Assembly: GCA_026120185.1 (NCBI GenBank)
Contig: JANUWF010002285.1
Location: 434,001 to 498,000 of the forward strand
Direction of reading: 5' to 3'
Length of the DNA: 64,000 nt
DNA from: Voacanga thouarsii
Taxonomy: Eukaryota > Streptophyta > Magnoliopsida > Gentianales > Apocynaceae
This document shows, piece by piece, positions 46,277 through 58,008 of the stretch; within the stretch, counting starts at the first letter, position 1; every line of letters begins with the position of its first letter. The notes beneath the pieces were generated by a model. It did no database searches and had not been told where the DNA came from. It saw only the letters and a program-made list of their open reading frames with translations. The position numbers were made by a program, and so were the translations under genes.

Positions 46277-49200
46277 TGTAACACCCCGTAGCCTAGGCCT
46301 GCCAGGGCCGGGGATGTCGGCCCGTCCAAAGGACAAGGGGTCTTTATAACTAAGTCACACAAATAAAATGGCTGAAATAAATAATACTTTAACTTTAAAA
46401 AAATTTATTACAACCCAAAATACTCCAAGAGTAAATCTAAGAAACTCCAAAACAAACAAAAATCATAAATAAAATTATCCACTCTCGTCTCCCCAAAGCA
46501 ATACATAAAATCAAAAGACACATACTCTTTCAAAGCAGATATTACTAGCAACTCAACTCCACATCAGGATCATCCTAAAATCATGATAAAAAGGTGATGA
46601 GACAGAAATCTCAATATGTCCGTGTGTGCTTTGGGTGTTTAGTGAAAATAGTTCATGGATGCAAAGTGTGAAACTTTAATATGAGAATCATTGGCAAGCA
46701 ATAAACATTAGTCAAAAGCAAGAGTGGCATTTTGGCTTTTTCAGCCCTGCTTAATTAATAAAATCAACCACTCGAAAGAAAGGGATATGGGTTACCACAT
46801 GTTGGGCCCCATAACCGTTCAGAATGCCGACACTTTGTGCAGACTGACAAAAGTAGGTGATCGGCCTACTGGGCAAGATACTCCTCCTTCTCTATACCCA
46901 AACAACAACCAGGTGTCCATTCCGGTAAAACACAGTCACTTGACTAAAAACAAATTGCTAGCTCGAACCGGCACGACTCACTGGACTGACATCTTATCCG
47001 GGAATGACTCACCCCTCAGAGGTGGCCACCTGCTGAGAGACTTACCCTAACCCTTCAAAGACTAGTCCTAGTAGTCCGCCCCTATTGAGTACTCAACGAC
47101 GTTTCCCACTTGGGATAAACTGAACGAAGCATTGCTCTTCATGAAAATAGCAATCTGAGGGTTTCCAAAGTTTTGGGAGAAATTAGTTTTGGAAAGAGTT
47201 TTAAGTTTGGAAAATCTTCTCATTAGCTTTTAAATAATTTAAGTGTTGGAAATAAGAACGAATTCAACCCTCAATTGCCTTCAGATAAACGAGTATCCAT
47301 ACACTCCACATTTAGCTTGCCATAAGGAAAACATTTTCACGTCGATAGGTTTTACGCAGGAGCTTACCTGATTCTTGCTCACAGCAACAAGGTCTCGAAC
47401 AGCTAACCTAACCCCACATAGGTAAATACAAATCTTAATCAATTTCAAGTCGCAAACCACTTCCTCAACTTTAAATCAATTCAATTCACTACTACCATGA
47501 TCCTAGTGTCCCAAGCTTTAAGATAAAATAATAACTAAATAGATTTATAAGCTAAGTTTAACTCATTATTTAAAATAATTAATGGTTTAGGAAATAAATT
47601 CTAATAAGTTGAAAGTTTAAACCTTGTTAGGAAAAATTTAGAGTTTATTTGATCAAGCGTCATAGATGGTACTAGGTAAAATAGTGATTTACTGATAGTT
47701 TAGTTGTTAGAAAGTATTTGATAGCTAAAACTAGTTAAGATTAAATTTAATAAGCCTTTCTTGGAAAATATTAAGTAAATCCTTAAGGATTTTGATTTAG
47801 TAAATATTTTACTAATTATGAATCATTCTCATAAAGCTTTAATTGATCTCTTTATTTTAAATAATATTTATTTATTTTATTTTCTAGCAAAATTGTTATT
47901 TATTTGACTAAAATATCCTTTATATATATATAATAATTCCAAATCTAACCTTCCTAGGGTTTTTTTCGAAAATACTAGCAATATTATTTTATTGAGTATT
48001 TTATGCATAAAGTGAAAATTAGTTTTAGGGACAATTAGATCATGATCAAATTTCTATGGCAATCCTCAATCAAGAACATAGACAATCCTTCAATTCATTA
48101 AATCAACCAAATCTTGCATCTAGGCATAGATCTAAATTTATTAAGACATGCTTTAACCTCTACTAGCATAAATATGAACATGGCTTAAACAATCTCATAA
48201 GAATAAAAATCCTATTCACCAACGGTGACATAATCTCTAGCATACTTCATCACGCATACTACCTATGACATGCATCAAACTCAATTCCACATACAACCAA
48301 CCAATATAATCCTTCCATGCATAAATCCCATCTCCTTCACAATCATACATGCACTCATGCTTCAATCATCAACAACACACACTCAACCCCATTGCCATTT
48401 ACCTTTTAACAACATCATCCTAGAGACATGACTCTAAAGTTTAAAAAAATGATTGAAGGTACTTACTTGGTTGATGAATGCTTTGAAGGAGTTTAGAGTA
48501 GATCCCAACTCCTGGATGGCTAACCTTGTCCAAGAGAGATGGCGAGAACAAGATTATGGAAGGAGAAGTCATCCGGCCAAAGAAGAGTGATTTCGGCCAT
48601 GAGAGAGAGAGAGGGAGAGAGAGAGAGAGAGGGAGAGAGAAAGAGAGAAGAAGAGATCATTAGCATGGTTATTCATATAGGTTCCCACTAGAGATCAAGT
48701 TTGAAGAGGATGAAGTTGATAGAGTAAATTTACCTTGAAAATGTTCTTGTTCTTCATAGAAATTTCTGCTTTTGATCCGAAGTAGCAAGATGTTTTGAGG
48801 AGTTTGATGTTAATAATGGTGTTGATGGATTCACAGCAATGAGTAGACTAAATTTGGAGATTTTCATGAGGGTTTGAGATGGTTTGGAGGGGTATTAGGT
48901 GTAGAGAAGAAGTAGGTGTTCTTGGTGTAGTGTGTGTGTTCTTGATGATTGCAGAAAATCGAGAGAGAGAGGTAAGGAATTTACAGCTGCTGAATTTTCT
49001 ATGGGAGATAGGGTTGGCCAATTTTCAGTAGGGGTTAGGGCGTTGTTTCTCTGGTTTGGAAGGGAAAAGGAAAGGTTAGTTGTTACATTCCTTGAAGAAT
49101 ATTTTTAGGAAGTGAATTTGGAAATTAAATATTCTTAGAATATCTTGATTGTTTGGACAGCTTTGAAGTCTCCTATGGCCGACTGGTTGTGTAGCTTCTC

Positions 49201-50597
49201 TGAGGAATTACAGCTGGTTCAATAAGGCTTATGATGGCCGAAACTAAGGGGCACAATGATGAAGAAGAAGTCTGGTCAATTGCGCAAGATATCATGGAAG
49301 GTTGCTAAATAAGATGGCTGGAATTTTGGAAAGTAATCAAGCTAAATTGCAGGGATTTGTTGGAGAGATTTTCGGACAGCCATTGCTGCCTTTCGACCAG
49401 AAGCTTGTGGGAAACAAAGGAGCTCTGTTAATGGTGGTTTAAGGGAGGTTTTGACAGATTAGGGCTGGTGTTTCGGCTAGAAGAAAAATAGGAAACAAAG
49501 CTGGACATTTGACTGCCCAGTTTTTTCGCTGAACAGAATTTTCTGGGCAGAATTTCGTCTACTACTTCCAGTCAAGTTGTAGCGTGTTTGAAGGGGGGTT
49601 TCAGGGGTATTCAAGGCTAGTTTCTAGCCTTCTTCATGGAGGAAAAACATGGCTGAGTGCTGCACAAAATCTGGAAGAAAACAGCTCGGTTTTGAGCCTC
49701 CAAGGTAGCGACTTGCCCAGAATTTTTCACTGATTTTGTACAGTCCTTGAGCAGCCCGAAAATGGCAAAAATAATTCATGTTTCAAGCTGAACTTAAGGC
49801 CATTTTTCTGGAAGCATTTGGGAGGGAATGTTAGCTAAGAAGCTCGACATTTTGAAGGTACGACAAGCTGGAAAATTTTAGCTCATTCCATGAAGGAAGA
49901 TGAACTAGTTTAGGATGTAATTTCAGCAAGCTCACTAGAGGAATTTTCCTCTTGGAATTCCCCTCAACTCTTCCACATTTTCCAGGCCATAAGAAGTCTT
50001 TTACCAAGACATTTTGATCCTAAAAGACCTCAGCACTTTACTGAATTTTCTGGAAAGAAAAAGGCTAGAACATCTTGATCAAACTAAGGAGTTGAAAACT
50101 AAGGAAAACCAAAGATCAAGGGAACAAGAATTCCCTTTAGGACTTTCGAGTAGGCAAAGGAGTGGAATGAGAATACTCCTAACATGTCTCTCCTAGGACA
50201 TCATCACCACATTGATCTAGGCCCTTAAGGCCGAAACCAACTCCCCCCAAGCAAAAATAAAATTTAATCTAGCTAAAGCTTCTATGATGGAATTTGAACT
50301 CTAGACTTCAATAATTAATTCTAAGGCTCTAACCACTACACCACAACAACTCTTGTTACTATTTCCACTAGAAAAATTATTTTCTATTCAATCCACAATC
50401 TATCTCCCTATTTTCACCTCGGGCAAAAATTACCATTTTGCCCCTCTCACACAATACTCACCAACAAGACTTCAAGACAATAAAAATCAAATCGAAAGCA
50501 CATAGAAATCATATGAAAATATATTTAATTATGAAATAAAGTATGATATGTATCCCAACTCCCTTACTCTAACGTTGGTTTTGACCGGGGTTTCACA
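46277..50597 (-). repeat. Tekay 5' LTR
   Basis: Plus strand TGTAACACCCCGTAG to GGGGTTTCACA; sense start TGTGAAACCCC. Nearly identical to 36479-40783, with a longer (GA)n (48601-48650) and scattered transitions. It would hold the promoter on the minus strand. A tRNA-like segment is at 50289-50343. Confidence 0.94.
50289..50343 (-). other. tRNA-like A and B boxes in Tekay 5' LTR
   Basis: Same A-box and B-box sequences as at 40475-40529, also 55 bases long. Presence in both LTRs shows it was part of the element before its last transposition. Being in the 5' LTR it lies at the start side of the sense strand. Confidence 0.5.
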
Positions 50598-51345
50598 TAG
50601 ATAAATGTAAAGGGGCTATTATACCCTTTAGACATGTATTATCCATATCTTCCAAGCAGTGTCCTCAGACACAGGAAGACAAGTTGGAAATGAGCAGGAG
50701 CCCTTATGCTTCGGCTATGGGACGTCTAATGTATGCTATGCTTTATACTAAGCTAGATATCTGCTTTGCAGTAGGCATGGTTAGTAGATATCAGTAAAAC
50801 CCAAGGGAAGATCACTAGTAAGCTATCAAGCATATACTCAAATATCTCAAGAAAATGAGAAATTGTATGCTTGTATATCGTGCTAATGATTTGGTTCCTA
50901 TCGGTTACACAAACTCTGACTTTCCTGTGAATAAAGATGAAAGAAAATCCACTAGTGGATGTGTTTTCACCTTATCTGGAGGTGCTATTTTGTAGAGAAG
51001 TATCAAACAATCCTACATTACCTATTCTACCGTAGAAGCTGAGTATGTTGTAGCTTCAAAAGCTTCTAAGAAGTTATGTGACTCTAAAAGTTCCTCATAG
51101 AACTTGGAGTAGTACTACACATAGACAGGCCTGTCATGATTTATTGTGACAACACTAGAGCAGTGTCACATCGCAAGGAACCTTGAAACCATTACAAGGG
51201 CAAGCAAATAGAGAGAAAGTATCACCTCATTCGGGAGTTCATTTAGAAACGAGAGATTGTAGTCGATCAAATTTCCTCTATCAATAATCTGATGGATCCC
51301 TTTACCAAGCCTTGACAAAAAAGGTGTTTCGCTTACACTAAGATG
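50598..51345 (+). pseudogene. CopB-2 reverse transcriptase end and RNase H
   Basis: Continues the RT cut at 36478: KCKGAIIPF, SPYASAMGRLMYAMLYTKLD, then stops at about 50794. RNase H: NDLVPIGYTNSDF, RKSTSGCVFTLSGGAI, STVEAEYVVA, then frameshift; the tail DPFTKP is at about 51300-51325. The CxDNxxA block is disrupted. The PPT-like AGTGTAAGTGGGAGA is at 51385-51399, directly before the 3' LTR. Confidence 0.85.
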
Positions 51346-52463
51346 TCATAAGGGTAGGCACTTATGGGCTTTCTTAGTTATTATAGTGTAAGTGGGAGAT
51401 TATTGGAAAATATACCGTCAAAGACTATATATTCTGTGTAAATATATTGCAATAAAAAGTTCATTTATTCAATTTAGTTTGTTGCTTTTTTTATTACATA
51501 TTTATGGTCCAAGTATAACAAGTAATGGTCTATGTGTTGGGTTGCTCTTTACAGTAAGGTATAGACCATGGGTACTTATCATACGAGTAAAACTAAGTTC
51601 TTAGTCGTTTGATGAAATTGGACATTTCATTGAGGTAAGACTATTATGCCATGAGTTTGAATGAAGAATGATTTTCCTTGAATCAGTGAGTTGTTCACTA
51701 ACATCACTGGCATAAGCGTATTTCAAATTTGTAGAACTGGACTTGTAGCAGTGGTCTCTTACAAAATACTATGATTATAGAGACCGAACTATTACTGCTA
51801 CAGCGTGGACGGATACCCTTATACTTGAGTATAAGTTGGTGGTCTAGTGAAACTAGGGTTTTATACTTGGATATATGTTGGGTGAGATTTCTTTTATGAG
51901 ATCAATATCTTTGTATGTTAAGTGTATTACTCTAGTTAGTTAAGACAGACTCATGCAACAGAGTTTCTATGCTTCACTTAGTGAAGTTGAATCACCATTC
52001 TTGTGATTATCAAGGATAATCTAATAATCCAAAGGCCCTGGGACTGTGATTCTAGAATGTGTGCTTTTGTGTATCTTCCAATGATAAGCAAGTACATTCA
52101 AGTGAGTCATGGATTATCGGACTAGAAATCTAAGGATGGTAAATGTCTTTGAGATGGGTGTTAGTACATTTATCCCATCTCATTGATGGGTGTTACATAG
52201 AGGGGTACTTTCATCATTTCCCTTGTAGGTCGGAGACATTGATTTAACAATATTATTCTTAGAGTCAATATTTTTATATGGTGATAAATGAGAATATTTA
52301 AAATAGTAAAATGCAGCTATTTAACAGTAAGGGCATTTTGGTCATCTTAGTAGCCATGAATAATATGTCTCTTGGTCCCTAGAGTAGCTCAAGTTACCTT
52401 GGTGTTGTTTAGGCACAATCTGGGCCTGATGGATAATTATCTGGAAGAGAATATAATTTATTT

Positions 52464-52815
52464 TAAGAATCGAATTAGAATTAATTAATTAGTCTTTGGT
52501 TTTGATAAGGCCCGGAAAAGATAATTAATTAATTAAGAAGATTAGGCTGGAATAAATTAATTAACTGGGTTGATATATGTTGACATATATTAATAGTCTA
52601 ATTAGAATTAATTAATTAGTCTTTGGTTTTGATAAGGCACATAAAAGATAATTAATTAATTAAGAAGATTGGGCTAGAAATAAATTAATTAATTAGGCTG
52701 ATATATGTTGGCATATATTAAAAGTCCAATTAGAATTCATTAGTTAGTCTTAGATATTTAATGAAGCCCAAAAAATATAGTTAATTAATTAAGAGTATTG
52801 AGCTAATCTTGGATT
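52464..52815 (+). repeat. 128-bp tandem repeat, three units
   Basis: TTAGAATT words at 52475, 52602 and 52730 mark three units spaced 127 and 128 bases, with the same AATTAATTAATTAAGA content as the two units in the 5' LTR. Confidence 0.87.
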
Positions 52816-53109
52816 GGTTTTGGAACACAACACCAAGCCTATTAGGGCTTAGTGATTTTGGCCATTAGGGTTTGATGATGGTCTAAGGCTGGCCGAATTT
52901 AAGGTGCAAGAGAGGAAGAAAAATACTATAATTTTGTCCTGAGCTCTCTCTCTAAGTGTGCCATCTCTTTCTCTTGTTTCTCATCCCTTTCTTCTTTCTC
53001 TCTTGGAGAGTGTCTTGATTATCCAAAGAAGAAGCTTTCACTAGGCTAACTCAAGAACAAGATAGAGTCATACTCTTGAAGATGAAGAGAGGAAGCTTGG
53101 AGATGCGTA

Positions 53110-53220
53110 ATGCGTAGGAGTAGAGGACTGGTGGGAATACCGATCGAACCGCACGCACCTTTTTCTCCCCTTCCAATGCAAGTTCTAGTGCAAATCGACC
53201 CTTCGTTGGTTAATCCATAA
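53110..53220 (+). CDS. LTR-encoded short ORF (CopB-2 3' LTR copy)
   Basis: 36 codons and TAA, beginning MRRSRGLVGI, with PLPMQVLVQIDPS. Same length and placement as at 27380. A donor-like AAAA|GTAAGT (GT at 53234) would leave one base, the right phase for AA-ATG at gag. An upstream ATG at 53103 opens only four codons. It lies downstream of the genes in this LTR; its value is as a second copy for comparison. Confidence 0.4.
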   Translation: MRRSRGLVGIPIEPHAPFSPLPMQVLVQIDPSLVNP

Positions 53221-53324
53221 CCAATAAAGAAAAGTAAGTACTCTCTCCTAGATGTGGCTCGGAAAATTGAAAAAAAATTTCACTACGTTTTCTTTGATGT
53301 TTGTCGTTTTAATCCTTCAAAAGG

Positions 53325-54519
53325 TTCCAGCATGAACTTGGCACCAGGTCTACTCTTAAAAAAGATGAAATTGAGGAGAAAAATAGAATGGACCCACACC
53401 AGGTGGGTCGAATGGACCCATCACCAAGTCCACTCTGCTCAGAGGTGGTTGTACGTGAATTTGTTATTTTTCAAAGAATTTTGGTATTTTTTGAATTCTA
53501 CTCGGACTACACTTCTCAAGCTATGAATTTTGGTATCAATGAGGCTTATAAATACTAGAAAAACACAAGAGAAATGTGTGATTTGAAGGATCCAAGCTAG
53601 TTACTCAATCACCACTCAAGAGAGCATTGTTCAATGGAAGTTTTCAAGAGAAGAAGACGGGCTTGTCTATAAGTTTTATCTTTTTTCATTTGTTTACTTT
53701 TCTAGAACAATGATGTACTTAATGTTTTGATTGTACTTGGATATTATTTTAGACTTTATATTATTGAGTTAATTGAATTTTTTTTATCAATCTATTATTA
53801 TCATTGGTATTTGATTACTTGTTATCATTGATTATTGATGCTAGTTCTTCTAATTGACTTGGAAAAATGATGTTAGGAGCATCGTTGCACTGATTTCATA
53901 TTTGTTAAATCTTAATGGACTTGAATAACTAAGTTAAGATTATAGGACAAAGTAATAAAAAATTAGTTGATTTCACCTTGATCAAAGAGTTATTAGCTAA
54001 TTTCATGCTTATAAGGAATTGGGTTTAATGCATGTTTTGGTTATGTTAGCTTGATTAACAAGTCTGTTAATATGAATCAAAATATAGTGATTCCATAGAT
54101 TGACAAACGAAGTGGAATTTATCTAAGTAGATTCATAATTTGGGAAACGATTGAATTTTACTTTATATTACTTCATGATGCTAAGATGACAATTGATTAT
54201 GATGAATGCTACGTGATTTAATATTTTGTTTTCAAGATAATTGTCTAGTTATATGAAATTGCATCCTTGGGTTATACCTATTTTTATCTTTATTTATTTT
54301 TCTTTTTAGTGTTTTCTTATTTTAATGGCTATATAATAAAGAATTGGATAAAGTAAGGTGGGAGCCTAAGTTCTCGTGGATTCGATACTTGCTATGCCCT
54401 ATACTATACATTGCGTATACTTGCCCGTATATGTGGTTTTAGTGGTTGGTATGTTAATTACAGCTTGATTGATTGTGTAATTTGTCGGTAATATATTCTA
54501 TACTAAAAAACACGCATTA
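53325..54519 (+). repeat. Y 3' LTR, second part
   Basis: Continues the 178 bases at 25645 and ends ACACGCATTA (CA has become TA). It includes the GC-richer island (CACCAAGTCCACTCTGC). Next come TGGCA, the right TSD of Y, and CopA-2 LTR sequence. No gene. Confidence 0.9.
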
Positions 54520-54524
54520 TGGCA

Positions 54525-54903
54525 CTACATAGTTATCCAAGTGATTATCTCATATTCAAGTCATCTACTGCACTAATTGTATTAACAAGCATTCACATGT
54601 TAACTTTGATATGAGAATTACTGCCTGATCAAGTTAGGAAGTCTAACACGTGCTGGTCTTATGGCATCAATGACGTCTTAGCTCATTAATACTACGATTA
54701 GGGATTATTTAAGTACTAATACTATATATTGTAGTAGGAATCTCATATCATGATCTCTATAATGATTTCTTTAACACAGTGTTGTGCTAGGGACTTTATC
54801 TAACAGTTATTCTACATAAAAGTAAAGACGACAAACTGAAAGATAAATAATGTCTTGTATTATAAAATAAATATGTTATATACAAAGTACAACAACACTA
54901 ACA
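54525..54903 (-). repeat. CopA-2 3' LTR, proximal part
   Basis: First about 380 bases of the LTR in sense direction, starting TGTTAGTGTTGTTGTAC at 54903. With 18677-19960 it makes one complete LTR interrupted by Y. Confidence 0.9.
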
Positions 54904-54918
54904 AGCTCTCACTTGCAC
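54904..54918 (-). other. CopA-2 polypurine tract
   Basis: Minus strand GTGCAAGTGAGAGCT directly before the LTR; CopA-1 has GTGCAAGTGGGAGTT. The RNase H stop codon lies just upstream. Confidence 0.78.
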
Positions 54919-55497
54919 TAGAGCCAATCATTCATGTATCTAATACCGAATGACTCAACATGCATATCATGTTTCTTCTGGGATAGTGCTTTTGTAAGCA
55001 GGTCAGCTATATTCTCTTCCGTGGGAACTTTCTCTATCTTTACATATTGTCTATCTATGATCTCCTGAATCAGATGATAGCGTCGTAACGCATGTTTGGA
55101 TCGTTGGTGAGACCGTGGCTCTTTCTCTTGTGTAATGGCTCCGTTGTTAGCACAATACAAGGATATTGGACCAACAACGCTAGGGACCACATCCAATTCT
55201 GTCACGAACTTCTTGATCCAAACAGCTTCCTTAGTTGCTTCAGAAAAGGCTATGTACCCAGCTTCTATCATAAAGTCAACAATAGTCTCTTGTTTGGATT
55301 TCTTCCAACTTATTACCTCTTCGTACAACATAAACACGTAACCAGACTGTGATTTGAAATTATCTTTGTCAGATTGAAAACTAACATCAGTATACCCATT
55401 TACTTTCAAATCACCATCTCCATAAACCAAGAACACATCATTAGTCTTTTGCAAGTACTTAAGGATGTTCTTTACAACCACCCAATGAGCCTCACCA
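54918..55497 (-). pseudogene. CopA-2 RNase H
   Basis: 187 open codons on the minus strand, the longest intact CopA stretch. Begins MVVKNILKYLQKTNDVFLVY; NGYTDVSFQ keeps the first Asp. EAGYIAF has Gly where EAEY is usual. YCANNGAI has Ala at the catalytic Asp of YCDNNGAI, so the enzyme is dead although the frame is open. HALRRYHLIQEII and ENIADLLTKALS follow. It retains the about 60-codon block missing in CopA-1. Confidence 0.88.
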
Positions 55498-56420
55498 GGG
55501 TTAGATTAGTATCTGCTTGTCAAACTGAGAGCATAGGATACATTAGGCCTCGTAAATATCATAGTGTACATGATAGATGCAATTGCTGAAGAAAATGAAA
55601 TCTTAGTTGTGTGATCCTTTTCAACTTGTGTCTTATGAGACATCGACTTCGAAAGGCTTATCCCATGGGATATGGGTAAGAATCCCTTTTTGAATTGATC
55701 CATGCTAAACCTCTTTAGCACTTTATCTATGTAAGTAGACTGTGAAAGACCTAGTAACTTTTTTGCCCTATCTCTATAGATCCTTATTCCAAGAATATAG
55801 GTTGCTTCTCTAAGGTCTTTCATAGAGAATTTCTTAGACAACTAAACTAACTGATTGTAGGATGGTACATTATTTCCTATTAGCAATATGTCATCTACAT
55901 AAAGCAATAAGAAAACGATTGCGCTCCTACTAACCTTCTTGTATGCACAAGGCTTATCCATGTTTTGAATAAAACCATACTCTTTGATTGTTTCATCAAA
56001 ACAGACGTTCCAATTCCTAGAAGTTTGTTTAAGTCCATAAATAGACCTTTGTATCATGTACACTTTTGGGTTGTTATTGGATGTGAAACCCTCAGGTTGT
56101 GCCTATACACTTTCTTAGTTAGATTTCTATTTAAGAAAGCTCTTTTCACATCCATTTACCAAGTCTCATAATCATGATGAGCGGTAATGGCTAGGAGTAT
56201 CCTGATGGGTTTTAGCATGGCTATTAGCGAAAAGGTTTCATCATAGTCAATACCATGTTGTTAATGATAACCCTTAGCCACTAGTCATACTTTATGGGTA
56301 ACTACGTTACTATCCATGTCAATTTTCTACTTCAAAACCCATTTGCACCCAATAGGTTTGATTACTTTGGGTGGATCAACCAAACTCTATACTTGGTTGT
56401 CGTACATGGAATCCATCTAT
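55498..56420 (-). pseudogene. CopA-2 reverse transcriptase
   Basis: Minus strand: 56420-56064 is badly broken (IGCKWVLK then a stop; KGYH-like segment). 56063-55842 reads MIQRSIYGLKQTSRNWN and LLLYVDDILLIGN, so the YVDD box is intact. 55841-55506 follows after a frameshift near 55845 and reads MSKKFSMKDLREATYILGIR to RPNVSYALSLTSRY. Confidence 0.87.
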
Positions 56421-58008
56421 GACTCCATGGCCTTAAACCATTTGTCAAATTTTGAACTATTCAAAACTTTCTTATTGGTAGTAGGCTCATTTTCATCTAT
56501 GAGAAATATGTTATTGTGCTCTCTTATGAGAAATCCATAACTCTCAGATGTCATACATATCCTATTCGACCAACGAGAATTTTTTATAGTAGAAGGTTCA
56601 TCTATTCTCCCAATAGATGTGGGATCAGACAATTGATCCTTGTTTGTTTGTTCTTCTTGAACTTCACTAAGTTTAATTTTACTCCTACTGTCCTCTTTAA
56701 GCATGCTCTCCTTCTCTAATAAGATAGCATGCTTCAAAACAAATATTTTATTTTTGGAAAGGAGATAGAAGTAATACCCAAAAGATTCTTTTGGATAATC
56801 CACAAACAAACACTTATCAAACTTTCTTTCAAATTTGTCTGACTATGACTTTTTAACAAAGGCAGGACAACCCCATACTATCAAGTGAGATAAATTTGGT
56901 TTCTTTCCTAAGAACATCTCAAATAGGGAAGTATCAACTGTTTTTGATGAAACTCTGGTCAGAATATAAATAGAAGTCTCTAGTGTATACACCAAAACAA
57001 TTATGGCAAGTCTGTAGAATTCATCATAGTCTGTACCATGTCTTGAAAGGTTTGATTCATTCTCTTAGATACACCGTTATTTTAATGTGTATATGGTGGA
57101 GTCCATTGAGATAAAATGCCATTATGTCTAAGATAACCCTAAAACTCTTGGCTTAAGTATTCACCTCCTCGATCCGATTTTAGAGTCTTAATACTTTTGT
57201 CCAGTTATTTCTCTACTTCAGTCTTAAAGTCTTTGAACATTTCAAAAGCTTCAGATTTGTATTTCATTAAATATAAATATCCATATTGTGAAAAATCATC
57301 AATAAAGGTTATAAAATAGTTATAACCTCCTCTTGTTTGTATAGACATTGGGCCACATACATAAGAATGTATGAGTTATAATAACTCTTTGGCCCTTTCT
57401 CCTTTTCCAAAAAAAGGTGTTTTATCCATTTTACCTAGTAAACAAGACTCGTAAGTGCTATATGATTCATAATCAAATGATCTTAAGTCACTAAGTTTGT
57501 GTAACTTAGAAACATGTTTCTCGTTTACATAGCCTAAACGGCAATACCATAAGTAATAGGTGTTTGAGTTACCAATCTTTGGTTTCTTATTGCTTATATT
57601 GAGAATTAGATTATCCATGTCTAGAGTCTATAAACCATTAACTAAAGTTGTAGAACCATAATAAATATCATTCAATGAAAAAGAACAAAATTTATCCTTA
57701 AATATCGAATGAAATCCATACAAGTCTAAGCATGCAATTGAGATAATGTTTTTCATTAAAACTGGCATAAAATAACAATTTTTCAGTTCTAAAACTAATC
57801 TTAGAGGCAGGTTTAGCTCGTATGTCCCCATAATAAGTGCAGCAACCTTTGCTCCATTTGTAGTACGCAGGCCCACGTCGCCTTTCTCTAGTCTTCTATT
57901 GCCCTTTAGTCCCTGCAAGTTATTACATAAATGAGATCCACATCTGGTATCAAATACCCATGTCTCATTTCTAAATGCAATATTTAACTCAATCATAAAC
58001 ATACCAGG
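56421..58008 (-). pseudogene. CopA-2 protease and integrase
   Basis: Protease 58002-57628: WVFDTRCGSHL, where the Gly after Asp-Thr is Arg. GAG_pre-integrase 57618-57376: YLWYCRLGYVNEKHVSKLHK. Core 57375-56820 with many stops; HSYVCG has lost the first Asp, while SDRGGEYLSQEF is kept. C-terminal part and linker 56809-56417: FVDYPKESFGYYFYL to DPTSIGRIDEPST. Not functional. Confidence 0.86.

Larger units (their letters stand above)
36479..50597 (-). mobile_element. Tekay/Del-type chromovirus, structurally complete
   Basis: Minus-strand Ty3/gypsy element of 14.1 kb with two 4.3-kb LTRs, primer site, an extra ORF before gag, a single gag-pol frame ending in a chromodomain, and a polypurine tract. 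Perfect TSD TAGAT (36474-36478, 50598-50602). The LTRs differ by only a few substitutions and small indels, so it is the youngest visible layer. The chromodomain is known in this clade to guide integration to heterochromatin, in keeping with its setting. Confidence 0.95.
25823..53319 (+). mobile_element. CopB-2, complete Ty1/copia element with two nested insertions
   Basis: 5' LTR 25823-27587, primer site 27590-27601, leader, gag from 29215, pol to about 51345, 3' LTR 51401-53319. Own length is about 9.3 kb once the chromovirus solo LTR and the Tekay element are removed. TSD AAAGA/AAAGG. Every gene part is broken by stops or frameshifts. It lies inside the 3' LTR of Y. Confidence 0.9.
51401..53319 (+). 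repeat. CopB-2 3' LTR
   Basis: Starts TATTGGAAAATATACC (TG has become TA) and ends TTTAATCCTTCA, 1.92 kb. Right TSD AAAGG at 53320-53324. Contains three 127/128-base units (two in the 5' LTR) and the short ORF at 53110. Confidence 0.92.
19961..54519 (+). mobile_element. Y, Athila-like non-autonomous LTR element
   Basis: 5' LTR 19961-21345, tRNA-Asp-type primer site, internal region 21346-25644 (interrupted by a solo LTR), polypurine tract, and 3' LTR split by CopB-2 (25645-25822 and 53325-54519). TSD TTGCA (19956-19960) and TGGCA (54520-54524); the empty CopA LTR reads TGGTA there. Own internal length is only about 2.6 kb with no protease, RT, RNase H or integrase, so it depended on another element for movement. 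The primer site and the LTR/PPT style point to the Athila branch of Ty3/gypsy. Confidence 0.85.

Noticed and set aside
54525..54903. CopA-2 with a truncated 3' LTR
   Set aside because: The missing 1.28 kb is present at 18677-19960; the LTR is split by Y, not truncated.
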